Source: Deltaproteobacteria bacterium | GTDB taxonomy: Bacteria; Desulfobacterota; Desulfobacteria; Desulfobacterales; Desulfosarcinaceae | Length of the DNA: 64,000 nt | Assembly (NCBI GenBank): GCA_021824175.1 | Contig: JAKALP010000008.1 | Coordinates: forward strand, 62,001-126,000 | Direction of reading: 5' to 3' | In this document: piece after piece, positions 8,926 through 17,167 of the stretch | Layout: each line of letters starts with the position of its first letter | How positions within the stretch are numbered: position 1 is the stretch's first letter | Translations under genes and position numbers: made by a program | Notes under the pieces: generated by a model | Seen by the model: only the letters and a program-made list of their open reading frames with translations | Told to the model about the DNA's origin: nothing | Databases searched by the model: none

Positions 8926-10017
8926 CTAATTGCAGCCGCTGGAACTGCTGCTGGAAGTACTACTGGTGCTACTGCTACTACTGCTGGAGCTGCCGGCATC
9001 GCCTCGGTATGGCCAGCCATTGGAATCCCAATGGACGTTTTTAATCATGAGCGTGGCCGCGCCATTGTTGTTGGCGTCATAGGCATGATGCGCGATGACA
9101 TCCGTTCCCAACAGGGATTGCCCGCCGGGTCCTTTCCAGCGGTCATTGCCGGAGTCAAAGATCGTACCGCCGCCATTCATCATGCTCACGCCGCTTTTAT
9201 CATAGTAGGTGCCTGTGATACTGGTGGAACGGCCGAAAGCGATTTTATAGGTGCTATTAACGCCTTGGCAGCACTTATCAATGGAGACGAACAGGTAGTA
9301 GTAACCGTTGCGGTAAACAATATAGGCTGCTTCGATGGCTTGGCTGCTTCTAGTGGCCAATGAGTACATGGTTGCGCCGGACTTGGGCTTCATGGTGGCG
9401 GGATCGAGTTCGATCAGCTTGATCCCGCTCCAGAAGGACCCAAATGCCAGCCAGATGCGCCCGGATTGATCCACCACCATATTGGGATCAATGCAATTGT
9501 AGTTATTGGAAGAGGTGGAACGGATCACCATGCCCTTATCCGTCCAGCTTGAGGCCAGGTTGGTGGTGGTGGCCAAACCAATGGCTGAAGTATTGGAGCC
9601 GAAAGTAGAGATGGAGTAGTAGAGATAGTAGGTTCCGTTGTAGTAATGAACATCCGGAGCCCAGATGTTGTCCTCATGGTTGGGTACATAAGTGCTGGCC
9701 CAGGAGGGATATGAGTTGAAGACCTTGCCGATGTTGCTCCAGGCCAGACCATCCGCGGATCGCTTCACCTGGATGCCGACGCCGGTTCCATACACATAAT
9801 AGGTGCTGCCCGATTTAATAATGGCCGGATCATGGACATCCAGGGCGCCGGTCAGGGGCCAGTTGTCCGGATAGGTGGTCCCACTGCTGGAGGTGCTGCT
9901 GGTGGAACTGCTGGTTGAGCTGGTGCTCGTCGAGCTTGAGCTGCTGGAACTGCTGCCTGTGTCGCAGCCGGTGAGCCAGAGCGCCAGTAGACATAAAACG
10001 ATGACTGCTTTTTTCAT
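8926..10017 (-). CDS. Secreted GH43 arabinan endo-1,5-alpha-L-arabinosidase lipoprotein
   Basis: This enzyme should cleave alpha-1,5-arabinan, a side chain of pectin. The 363-residue precursor has a lipoprotein signal ending LTGC (C18), a Ser/Thr linker (about 20-45), and a five-bladed beta-propeller domain. The GH43 triad is visible: base D63 in VHDPAI, pKa modulator D122 in IWAPDV and acid E229 in AIEAAY. The C terminus is another Ser-rich linker of about 20 residues that simply ends at SGCN. In modular secreted enzymes such a linker normally leads to a binding module, so a module may have been lost. It is encoded upstream of, and in line with, the pectinesterase gene (77-base gap), probably cotranscribed. 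Confidence 0.92.
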   Translation of the reverse strand: MKKAVIVLCLLALWLTGCDTGSSSSSSSSTSTSSTSSSTSSTSSSGTTYPDNWPLTGALDVHDPAIIKSGSTYYVYGTGVGIQVKRSADGLAWSNIGKVFNSYPSWASTYVPNHEDNIWAPDVHYYNGTYYLYYSISTFGSNTSAIGLATTTNLASSWTDKGMVIRSTSSNNYNCIDPNMVVDQSGRIWLAFGSFWSGIKLIELDPATMKPKSGATMYSLATRSSQAIEAAYIVYRNGYYYLFVSIDKCCQGVNSTYKIAFGRSTSITGTYYDKSGVSMMNGGGTIFDSGNDRWKGPGGQSLLGTDVIAHHAYDANNNGAATLMIKNVHWDSNGWPYRGDAGSSSSSSSSTSSTSSSSSSGCN

Positions 10018-10357
10018 CTTTGCTTCCCTCCCTATCTCTCCTTATTTCGGGTTCCAAGTCATGGCCCTGTATTTGAAAATGTCTTTTCATCTGTTGCGTC
10101 GTTGGATCATCACTTGCGGCTTGGCGTAAAAGGGGGGCGTTCGTATGAAAGGTGTACTGTATCTAAGCTATAAAATCTATTGGGGAAATCCACATTTTCC
10201 GGCTTCGCAAAACCTAATGCTTTGCGCAAAGGTCAACTATCTGTGGTGATTGACAAAAGGCGCCATGCTACCTAAAATCGGCGCCCTTCAGGTGAATGCC
10301 GGTTTTTGGGCTTTCGATGGACACGAATATTTGCCGGGGATCGGATTTAGGAAGTTC
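10018..10357. other. Intergenic region between GH43 and mtgA genes
   Basis: These 340 bases separate two divergent genes and must hold both promoters. I see no convincing -35/-10 pair, no palindrome and no credible ORF. A TTG-initiated extension of mtgA at 10250 lacks a ribosome binding site. Confidence 0.5.
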
Positions 10358-11065
10358 ATGGCCACTAGGGAGCGTTTTAAGCATCAGACCTTTAAATGGG
10401 TAAAGCGGGCCGGAATCGGCATGATTGGGTTGGCTGTCATGCCGCTGCTTTTGGTCGGGTTGCTGCGCTGGGTGCCGGTGCCTACCAGCGCATTCATGCT
10501 GAGGCACCTACTCAGCGGCGAGACGGTCGAATATCATTGGGTGGATTGGTCTCATATTTCAAAGCGCTTGCCCATCGCGGTCGTGGCCTCCGAGGACCAA
10601 CGCTTTCCCCTGCACTGGGGATTTGATTTCAAAGCCATCAATGATGCCATGCGGGAAAATCGCTGGCGCACCAGACCCCGGGGTGCCAGCACGATCACTC
10701 AGCAGGTGGCTAAGAATCTTTTCCTTTGGCCTGGCCGAAGCTTTGTTCGCAAAGGGATGGAGGCCGGCCTGACGCTCACGATTGAATTATGTTGGCCTAA
10801 AAAGCGAATATTGGAGGTCTATTTGAATATAGCCCAGTTCGGCCCTGACACATTTGGCGTGGCAGCGGCCAGTCGCCGCTATTTCAAGAAGTCACCGGCC
10901 CGGCTTACGGCCTATGAAGCGGCATTGTTGGCGGCCGTCTTGCCAAACCCTACCCACTACTCGCTTTCACCGCCCTCATCATACGTATGGCAACGGGCCG
11001 CGGATATCCAGGAGCAAATCAGCCTGTTGGGGGGTGAAGCCTACCTGAAAAAAATGGAACAATAG
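10358..11065 (+). CDS. mtgA: Monofunctional biosynthetic peptidoglycan transglycosylase
   Basis: This GT51 enzyme polymerises lipid II into glycan strands at the periplasmic face of the inner membrane. The 235-residue form starting at 10358 has one N-terminal membrane helix (about 17-38) and the GT51 motifs: EDQRFPLHWGFD with the catalytic Glu, RGASTITQQVAKNLFLWPGRS, and KKRILEVYLNIAQFG. There is no transpeptidase domain, so it is MtgA rather than PBP1. AGGA 5 bases upstream supports the ATG at 10358. The length equals the usual 230-245 residues of the family. Confidence 0.93.
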   Translation: MATRERFKHQTFKWVKRAGIGMIGLAVMPLLLVGLLRWVPVPTSAFMLRHLLSGETVEYHWVDWSHISKRLPIAVVASEDQRFPLHWGFDFKAINDAMRENRWRTRPRGASTITQQVAKNLFLWPGRSFVRKGMEAGLTLTIELCWPKKRILEVYLNIAQFGPDTFGVAAASRRYFKKSPARLTAYEAALLAAVLPNPTHYSLSPPSSYVWQRAADIQEQISLLGGEAYLKKMEQ

Positions 11066-11089
11066 GTGAGGATAGAGGGCGCCCCCGAC

Positions 11090-12127
11090 CTATTTGAGCT
11101 CCGAAACCCGCTCCAGGAAAGCAGCTACCAGTTCGATAGTGCTGATAATATCGGCTTTGTTAGCCAAAGCCACCGGCGCATGGAGATAGCGCACCGGTAC
11201 GGACAATGCGCCGACTTTAACGCCAGGGCCCGCGGTTTGCCCGGCGGCCGCGTCAGTGGCGCCGGTGTTTTTCACGATAACTTGATGGGGAATTTTAGCT
11301 GTCTCGGCCAGGTTCACCAGAAAATCGGCCAATGGCCGGTGGGCGATCATGCCGCGATCCGTCAAGCGGATTTCCGGGCCCTTGCCCTGGGCCGTGGAGA
11401 CAATGTTGGGCGGCAACCGCAAGCCGGGGGTGTCCGAGGCCACCGTGCCTTCCAGGACCAGCGCGATTTGGGGCAGGGTGGCATAGATCGCCGGGCCGGC
11501 CCCGCGCAGGCCGTACTCCTCCTGGGTGGAGGCGATGAGGAAAAGGTCGCAGTTGATATTCTTGGCCTGCTCAACCGCCTTGATCATCACAAACAGCCCC
11601 ACGCGGTCATCAATGGCCTTGGAGAAAAAGCTCCGATCATTCTGCCAGCCAGGGGTGGCAAAGGTGACCGGATCGCCCACTTTGACTAGAGCCGCGACTT
11701 CCTCGGCCGGCAAGCCCAGATCAATGAAGCTCTCCTCGATGGGCAGGGCCTCCTTGCTCTCCTTGCCATCCCCTTTTTTCAGCAGATGTGGCGGCACGCT
11801 GCCCACCATGCCGGGCAGATCCTTGCGTCCATGGACCATCACCTTCTGGGCGCCAAATACTCTGGGATCAATACCGCCCACCGGCATGACCCGGATGAAT
11901 CCCTGGGGCTCGATTTTGCTGACCAGAAACCCTACTTCGTCCATGTGGGCCATCAAAACCACCCGCGGCCCCTTGCCCGGAATATGACCGATCAAGCTGC
12001 CCATGGCATCGGTCTGGCATTGAGCCTTAAGCCCCGCAAATTGCTGGGCCATCAATTCCCGCACCCGTTCCTCGCGCCCGCTGACGCCGGGGGTGTCGAC
12101 CAGTTGTTGCAATAATGAGAAGTCCAT
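11090..12127 (-). CDS. M42 family metallo-aminopeptidase
   Basis: This 345-residue cytoplasmic protein belongs to the M42 tetrahedral aminopeptidase family (glutamyl aminopeptidase/FrvX/TET type), which trims peptides after proteasome or protease action. Metal ligands and catalytic residues are visible in family order: the histidine of MAHMDEVG, the bridging aspartate of SKAIDDRVG, the Glu-Glu of STQEEYGLRGA, and a late Asp in VLEGTVASDTPG. Substrate preference cannot be read from sequence. The start has AAGGA 7 bases upstream. It converges on mtgA with a 24-base gap and no obvious terminator. Confidence 0.9.
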   Translation of the reverse strand: MDFSLLQQLVDTPGVSGREERVRELMAQQFAGLKAQCQTDAMGSLIGHIPGKGPRVVLMAHMDEVGFLVSKIEPQGFIRVMPVGGIDPRVFGAQKVMVHGRKDLPGMVGSVPPHLLKKGDGKESKEALPIEESFIDLGLPAEEVAALVKVGDPVTFATPGWQNDRSFFSKAIDDRVGLFVMIKAVEQAKNINCDLFLIASTQEEYGLRGAGPAIYATLPQIALVLEGTVASDTPGLRLPPNIVSTAQGKGPEIRLTDRGMIAHRPLADFLVNLAETAKIPHQVIVKNTGATDAAAGQTAGPGVKVGALSVPVRYLHAPVALANKADIISTIELVAAFLERVSELK

Positions 12128-12263
12128 GGAGGTGTCCTTGAAAGAAAAAGATTTTAGGGGAACAACAGTTTAGTATTCAGGAGTAAGGAGTCAGAAATCA
12201 GTATTTAGAATTCACCATTACGAGCAAACCCCAAAGAAGTCAACCGCGATGCAGATCTGTTAT

Positions 12264-12278
12264 AGATAGCTTGTAATA
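12264..12278 (+). repeat. 15-base match to the end of the 31.1 kb inverted-repeat element
   Basis: AGATAGCTTGTAATA is identical to 31241-31255, which spans the right terminus and flank of the element at 31109-31250. It may be a remnant of another copy. Confidence 0.4.
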
Positions 12279-12304
12279 ATGAAGTGCTTACTTGTCGCGA
12301 TCAG

Positions 12305-12403
12305 CAACGGGCACACGGGCCAACGGGCACACGGGCTAACGGGCACACGGGCCAACAGGCAAACGGGCTAACGGGCAAACGGGCTAACGGGACACGTGCA
12401 AAC
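12305..12403. repeat. Tandem repeat, 16-base unit (two 8-base halves)
   Basis: About five to six copies of a unit close to ACGGGCACACGGGCTA run head to tail downstream of the cyclase gene. The variants (ccaac, ctaac, caaac) suggest slippage. An ORF read through it is low-complexity and not credible. Confidence 0.85.
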
Positions 12404-12406
12404 GAA

Positions 12407-14989
12407 TCAATGGGCTTTGCCCAACAGTTCGAATGCCTTCTGGTCCGCCACCGTCTCTTCCAGCTCGATGTAGTTGAGCTTCATGCGGGTGGCTTTCAAT
12501 GTATTGGAAGAAAAGATGATGCTGTTGGGAAATTCTCGGGAAACATCCTGCAGGCGGAAGACATCGTTGACCGAGTCGCCGATGACGGTATAGTCCATCT
12601 TCATGTCAAAACCGATATTGCCGACGACTACTTCTCCGGTATGAACGCTGATGCCGATTTTAAGCTCCACGCCTAATGACCTGGCTTGGTCGTTATTCAG
12701 AATCGCCAGTGAAGAAAGCATTTCCAGGGCTGCGTTGAGGGCATTGTCGGCATCGGCCGTGCTGGAAACCGGAGCGCCAAATACCGCCAGAAAACCGTCT
12801 CCCAGGTACTTATCCACGATGCCGTTGTGTTTGAAGACAATTCCGCCCATCAAGGAGAAGAAGCTGTTGAGCAGCGCTACTGTTTTTTGGGGCCCGAGGG
12901 ATCTGGCTAATGTGGAAAAACCGCGGATATCCAGGTTGATCAGGGTCAATGTCTTGAGCTCTTCAGTCAGCTCGGCGCCGGAAGCGGCACCGCGCAGAAT
13001 TCTCTCCAATACTTCCTTGGGCACGAATTTCTGAAAGATCTGACGAATGCCGCGCTCGTTCTCCGCCATGGCCACGGTCTCTTTGTAGAGGTTGGCGTTC
13101 TCCACGGCGATGCTGACCGACGAAGCAATGGATTGCAGCAATTCTTCATCTTCGCGCGTAAATTCTCCGATGGTTTTGTTGAGCACTTCGATGACGCCGA
13201 TGACTCGGCCTTGTGAAATCATGGGAACACATAACGCGGATTTGACATCAACGTTCTTATCCGCATCCGCCTGGGACATAAACAGCGTCGCGTTCTGTCC
13301 GGTTTGCACTACCACGGATTCGCCGCGTGCCGCCACATGTCCGGGAATACCCTGGCCCAGCTTAAGTTGCACCGGTTTGCGTTGATGACCGTCAATGTTG
13401 AATGAAGCGGCAAAATCCAGCCCGCCATCCTTGACCAGGTAGAGCGCGCCGGCCTCGACGTTCATGATGGTGCGGATCATCTCCATGGTGTAGTTGAGCA
13501 CCTGGCGGATATCAAAAGTAGATGAGGCCAGCGCGCCGCCGATTTGCCGGATGGAATCCAATTCGCGATTGCGTTTGATCACCGAATCATAAAGCCGATT
13601 GCGCTCCAGCACCAAAGAGAGGCAGCGCGCGGTCCATTCGATAAAAGGGTGCTCACACTCGGCTCGATAATTTTCGCGCATGATCAGAGCCAGCAGGCCG
13701 GTCAGACCGCCCGCGGTACGCAGCGAACAGAGATAGAGCGGCCGGCGCACGCGGTCGTCCATGATCTGTGTTTGCAGGTCCTGGGACAGGGCCTCGGTGT
13801 CGGTCAACAGGGTGACGGTGGGGCGCCGGATAACCTTACCCAATATGCTTTCCTGGCTGATGTGGAAGAATTGGCCTTTTATGGAAATCAGCGGATTGAC
13901 GGAGAGCAGCTCTTGAACGCTTAATTCGTCCAGCCGCGTGCCATCGGCTTTGAACAGAAAAGCGGCTTCAAAGTCAATGACCGTCCGGACTTCGTTCAGG
14001 CAAGCGCGAACCATCTCAGTACCCCGGATGCTGGAGTGGATGATATCGAAGATGGCGGCGATGGTCTTCAGATGGGCATCCTTTTGTTTCATTTCACCCA
14101 GAAGCTGAAGGTTTTCGAAGGTGAAGGCGGCATTGCTCACCATGGGTTCAAGAGCATCAATGATATCCTGTGGATAGGGAAGATTCTTGGCTTTGCGCGA
14201 AATATTCATCACGCCGATTATTTCCCGGCTGGTTTTGATGGGCAGGCAGATGAATGCTTTGGTGCCATACTGGGACCGGTTGGCGCGGCCGAAGCGCGAA
14301 TCTTTTTCCACATCATCCACCACCATCGCGGCTTTATTCAGAACCGCATATTTGGCGATGCTGTTTTCAAAATCCACATAGGGATCGGATTTGACCCATT
14401 GGCCCAAACCAATGGCGGCCTTCACCACGAACCGCTTGCGCTCCGGTTGTTCAAGCAGCATGATGGAGCCCACATCCGAGTCGGTCATGGCCAGAGCGCG
14501 CTCCAGCGTGACATAAAGAATTTCATCCGGGTCTGTAGTGACATAGCAGAGGTCGGCCAGCTCTTTGAGAAAAGCGATCTCCTTGTTTTTGCGGAGCAAT
14601 GCCTGCTGATTTTTATCCAGATGAACATCGATGACCCCGATGTTTCGAATCAACTGATGCAGTTCATCATGGCCTTGAGCGCTTGATGATTCCTGGGGAT
14701 AGGCGGTCTGAATGCGCTGGGAAAGGTTCTGGGAAAAGCGCGTGATCTCATCGAACACCCGGCGCAGGAGAGTAAACCCCAGGAAGGCGAATATGAGCAG
14801 AATGGCAAAGAAGACAGGTAGATAACGATCTTCCAACAGATGGTATTGAATGCCGAAATAGATCAACCCTGCCACTGGCACCAAGAAAAAAGAGCAGAAA
14901 ATCACGTTGAGCTTGCTGTAAAGGGAACGGTTTTTCAGCCAGCGACGGTTCAGCCATGCGTACAGGGGTTTTATGGGGTTCGGCTCCAT
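12407..14989 (-). CDS. Membrane-anchored class III adenylate/guanylate cyclase with three GAF domains
   Basis: This 860-residue protein should make cAMP or cGMP in response to ligands bound by its GAF domains. It has two N-terminal membrane helices (about 24-46 and 54-76), a HAMP-like helix, a first GAF (about 145-300), a second GAF-like region (310-465), a third GAF (480-640), a short coiled coil and a C-terminal cyclase domain (670-850). The metal aspartates are in INLDIRGFS (D about 687) and DKYLGDGFLAVFG, and the domain continues with HTGEVVVGNIG and DYTVIGDSVN. Base specificity is not decided. GAGGA lies 6 bases before the ATG. A near-consensus sigma-28 promoter upstream puts it in the flagellar regulon. 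Confidence 0.88.
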   Translation of the reverse strand: MEPNPIKPLYAWLNRRWLKNRSLYSKLNVIFCSFFLVPVAGLIYFGIQYHLLEDRYLPVFFAILLIFAFLGFTLLRRVFDEITRFSQNLSQRIQTAYPQESSSAQGHDELHQLIRNIGVIDVHLDKNQQALLRKNKEIAFLKELADLCYVTTDPDEILYVTLERALAMTDSDVGSIMLLEQPERKRFVVKAAIGLGQWVKSDPYVDFENSIAKYAVLNKAAMVVDDVEKDSRFGRANRSQYGTKAFICLPIKTSREIIGVMNISRKAKNLPYPQDIIDALEPMVSNAAFTFENLQLLGEMKQKDAHLKTIAAIFDIIHSSIRGTEMVRACLNEVRTVIDFEAAFLFKADGTRLDELSVQELLSVNPLISIKGQFFHISQESILGKVIRRPTVTLLTDTEALSQDLQTQIMDDRVRRPLYLCSLRTAGGLTGLLALIMRENYRAECEHPFIEWTARCLSLVLERNRLYDSVIKRNRELDSIRQIGGALASSTFDIRQVLNYTMEMIRTIMNVEAGALYLVKDGGLDFAASFNIDGHQRKPVQLKLGQGIPGHVAARGESVVVQTGQNATLFMSQADADKNVDVKSALCVPMISQGRVIGVIEVLNKTIGEFTREDEELLQSIASSVSIAVENANLYKETVAMAENERGIRQIFQKFVPKEVLERILRGAASGAELTEELKTLTLINLDIRGFSTLARSLGPQKTVALLNSFFSLMGGIVFKHNGIVDKYLGDGFLAVFGAPVSSTADADNALNAALEMLSSLAILNNDQARSLGVELKIGISVHTGEVVVGNIGFDMKMDYTVIGDSVNDVFRLQDVSREFPNSIIFSSNTLKATRMKLNYIELEETVADQKAFELLGKAH

Positions 14990-15013
14990 TCAAATTCCTC
15001 GAATCATAGGAAT

Positions 15014-15040
15014 ATATCGGCCGGGGAGGGGCAAACATTA
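15014..15040 (-). promoter_or_regulatory. Sigma-28 (FliA) promoter of the cyclase gene
   Basis: On the minus strand TAATGTTT (15040-15033), an 11-base spacer and GCCGATAT (15021-15014) match the sigma-28 consensus TAAAGTTT-N11-GCCGATAA at 14 of 16 positions with exact spacing. The transcript would start near 15006, about 17 bases before the ATG and just upstream of its ribosome binding site. Confidence 0.75.
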
Positions 15041-15055
15041 GGCCGTTGGCGCCAA

Positions 15056-15095
15056 ATATGAATGCCCGTGCAGTCAACTGCATGGGCATTCATAT
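15056..15095. terminator. Long hairpin between the 67-residue gene and the cyclase gene
   Basis: Arms ATATGAATGCCCGTGCAGT (15056-15074) and its complement (15077-15095) match at 18 of 19. No long U-tract follows on the minus strand, so it could be a terminator for the upstream small gene or a dispersed palindrome. Confidence 0.55.
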
Positions 15096-15175
15096 GGTCT
15101 TCAAAATATAATTGTTGGTCAAACTGTCTGAAATGAAAGCAGCCAACGGCCTTCCCTGGCCGCGGCCCTCGACCC

Positions 15176-15379
15176 CTAGGCCAGCAGGTTGATAACTCCA
15201 CCGACGCCCTTGGCTGTCGGTTCTTTTTGCATTTCAGCCTGGGGCGAAGAAAGTTCGCGTTCCTTTTCCGCTGTTGGCTCCTTGGCTTCCTCGGCGGGTG
15301 AACCATCAGGAGGCGCGGGGTTGGCTGGCTGGCGAACTTGAATAGGGGGCGTGCTGCTGACTGAACTGATTCCGCTCAT
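15176..15379 (-). CDS. Small Pro/Glu-rich protein of the flagellar regulon, function unknown
   Basis: The 67-residue product begins MSGISSVSSTPPIQ, has a central stretch rich in Pro, Glu, Ala and Lys that is probably disordered, and ends in a short hydrophobic GVGGVINLLA tail. No family is recognised. It is judged real because ATG 15379 has a strong AAGGAG site 7 bases upstream and, above that, an almost perfect sigma-28 promoter. That combination points to a late flagellar, chemotaxis or flagellar-secreted role. There is no signal peptide. A TTG start at 15385 is possible but would crowd the ribosome binding site. Confidence 0.75.
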   Translation of the reverse strand: MSGISSVSSTPPIQVRQPANPAPPDGSPAEEAKEPTAEKERELSSPQAEMQKEPTAKGVGGVINLLA

Positions 15380-15421
15380 AAGCAATCTCCTTTCCGCAAC
15401 CTTTTGGCTGCCATTGCACTA

Positions 15422-15448
15422 TTATCGGCAGAACTATTTATAACTTTA
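15422..15448 (-). promoter_or_regulatory. Sigma-28 (FliA) promoter of the 67-residue gene
   Basis: On the minus strand TAAAGTTA (15448-15441), exactly 11 bases, then GCCGATAA (15429-15422) match 15 of 16 positions of the enterobacterial sigma-28 consensus. Transcription should start near 15414, about 35 bases before the ATG. Confidence 0.85.
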
Positions 15449-15477
15449 GCGGATTAGATTACTTTTTTTTAATAATT

Positions 15478-15506
15478 TTGACACAAAATCTGTCTATTCT
15501 TATTTA
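15478..15506 (+). promoter_or_regulatory. Sigma-70 promoter of the beta-lactamase-fold lipoprotein
   Basis: TTGACA (15478-15483), a 17-base spacer and TATTTA (15501-15506) are followed about 50 bases later by the GGAGGG ribosome binding site and GTG start. It is divergent from the sigma-28 promoter. Confidence 0.65.
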
Positions 15507-15558
15507 TTTGCTTCAAGTAGGCTTTGTTAACAGATGATGAGAAATCGGAGGGCTTCCC

Positions 15559-17151
15559 GTGAAATCGAATTCAATGCGTTCAGGTCAGATGGCAATTGCG
15601 TTGTTAGTTGTTCTCGCTTTAACGATCAGCGGTTGCGGCGGTGGGAGCGGCGGCAGTAGTAGCAGTAGCAGCGGCGGACCTTCTCCGGCACCCACGCCGG
15701 CGCCTGTCGTTTCTTTTGACTCATCTTCGGATGTTCCGGTAACCGCCGGCAATGCGACCAATCTATTGCTTTCCGGCACTTGCACCAGCGTGGGCAGAAT
15801 GGTCACGGTCAGCGCCACGGATAAGAATTCCAATTCCGTCACAGTCGTGCCTTCGCCGGTGTGCCAATCAAGCGGCGGCTCACAGAATGAGGGGACCTGG
15901 GAAGTATCGATCAATCTGCGCAATATGGCCGACAGCACCGGCAGCGCCAAAGATATTTTTCTATCAGCGGGCCAGATCGATGGGGCCGGCAATTCCGGCT
16001 CGGCAACGATGCGGCTGAACAAATCGACGGGCGCTACCATTTGCACCTCTAGTGAGCTAACCGCCATTGAAAATGAGATCACAACCGCTTTGGACGGCAT
16101 TTGCCCGACGACCGATACCCCCTTTTCACTGGATGTCAAAGCCGTGGATGGAAGTCGGGAGTTTACCTATAATTGCAATATCTCCACTATGGACACCCGA
16201 TATGAGTCAGCCTCCACCTCCAAATGGGTGGCGGCAACGGTGATTCTTTATTTCATGGAGAGCACCGACAATCTCGATGCCAATAATAATTTGATTCTCA
16301 CGCTGGACAGCCATCCCTGGGAACTGATTGACGCCAGCATTTGGCCGATCACCCAAGGCGATCCGCTCTATAATATGACGCTGCGGCAATTGCTGAGTTT
16401 TACTTCCGGGCTTACTCAATCTGTTGTTTGCACTGATATAGATAATCCCAACGGTAGTTTTACCGGCTGCATTACCAATATCGCTAATGCAAATAAAAAC
16501 GGGATGGGAGCTGTGCCTGGCACTGTTTTCTCTTACGGCAGTAATCATTTGCAGGTCGCCGGTTTAATGGCCATTGAGGCCTACAACAGAGCCCATAACA
16601 TAAGCAGCGCGACTTGGCAGACTTTATGGAGCAACTTTACGAGTGAAACCGGTCTATTCCCCAAGCCCGATTCAGACTTTGATATTCCCTCCGAAAGCAA
16701 TCCCCGGCTGGCCGGCGGGATGCATTGGACCGGATCACACTATCTGGCCTTTATTGAAAAGTACTATCAGGGTCAAATTTTATCATCCGCTATACTCAGC
16801 GGCCAATTACTTCCATTATATCAACAGCAGTTATCGGATCAGATTGGAACCGCCGCCACCTCCGAAGCCGGCGGCGGCAATTCGCCCGCGTTGAAGGCTA
16901 TCCTCGAAGACTGGCATTATGGCTTCGGCAATTGGCTGGAGTGCCATGCCAATCCATTTGACTGTTTCAGCGGAGTAGACAGCCATTCATCTCCAGGCCT
17001 CTACGGCGCTTACCCCTTCATCAATTTCAGCAATAAGTTTTATGGAATTCTGGCTCGTAAGGGAGATTCGAATACCTTTCGCAACGGTTATGACATCTTT
17101 GCGCAGATCAGACCGTTGCTGGAGAAATGGGCTTCACGCGCTTGCTCGTAG
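15559..17151 (+). CDS. Lipoprotein with Ig-like domain and beta-lactamase/serine-hydrolase fold domain
   Basis: The 530-residue precursor has a lipoprotein signal ending ISGC (C26), a Gly/Ser/Pro linker (27-50), an Ig-like beta-sandwich (about 50-155) and a C-terminal penicillin-binding/class C beta-lactamase-like domain (about 165-530). S219-T-S-K222 fits the SxxK nucleophile motif, and Y326-GSN is a plausible variant of the second YxN motif. A KTG triad is not obvious. It could be an esterase or D-Ala peptidase acting in the periplasm or on the surface; true beta-lactamase activity is not implied. Many paired cysteines suggest oxidative folding. GTG start with GGAGGG 7 bases upstream. Confidence 0.7.
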   Translation: MKSNSMRSGQMAIALLVVLALTISGCGGGSGGSSSSSSGGPSPAPTPAPVVSFDSSSDVPVTAGNATNLLLSGTCTSVGRMVTVSATDKNSNSVTVVPSPVCQSSGGSQNEGTWEVSINLRNMADSTGSAKDIFLSAGQIDGAGNSGSATMRLNKSTGATICTSSELTAIENEITTALDGICPTTDTPFSLDVKAVDGSREFTYNCNISTMDTRYESASTSKWVAATVILYFMESTDNLDANNNLILTLDSHPWELIDASIWPITQGDPLYNMTLRQLLSFTSGLTQSVVCTDIDNPNGSFTGCITNIANANKNGMGAVPGTVFSYGSNHLQVAGLMAIEAYNRAHNISSATWQTLWSNFTSETGLFPKPDSDFDIPSESNPRLAGGMHWTGSHYLAFIEKYYQGQILSSAILSGQLLPLYQQQLSDQIGTAATSEAGGGNSPALKAILEDWHYGFGNWLECHANPFDCFSGVDSHSSPGLYGAYPFINFSNKFYGILARKGDSNTFRNGYDIFAQIRPLLEKWASRACS

Positions 17152-17167
17152 TAAAAATGGACTCAAG

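Noticed and set aside
12305-12403. CRISPR-like array
   Set aside because: The units are contiguous with no unique spacers, so it is a plain tandem repeat.
12284-12676. ORF over the tandem repeat
   Set aside because: Its protein is ANGxTG low-complexity from the DNA repeat, then antisense to the cyclase C terminus.
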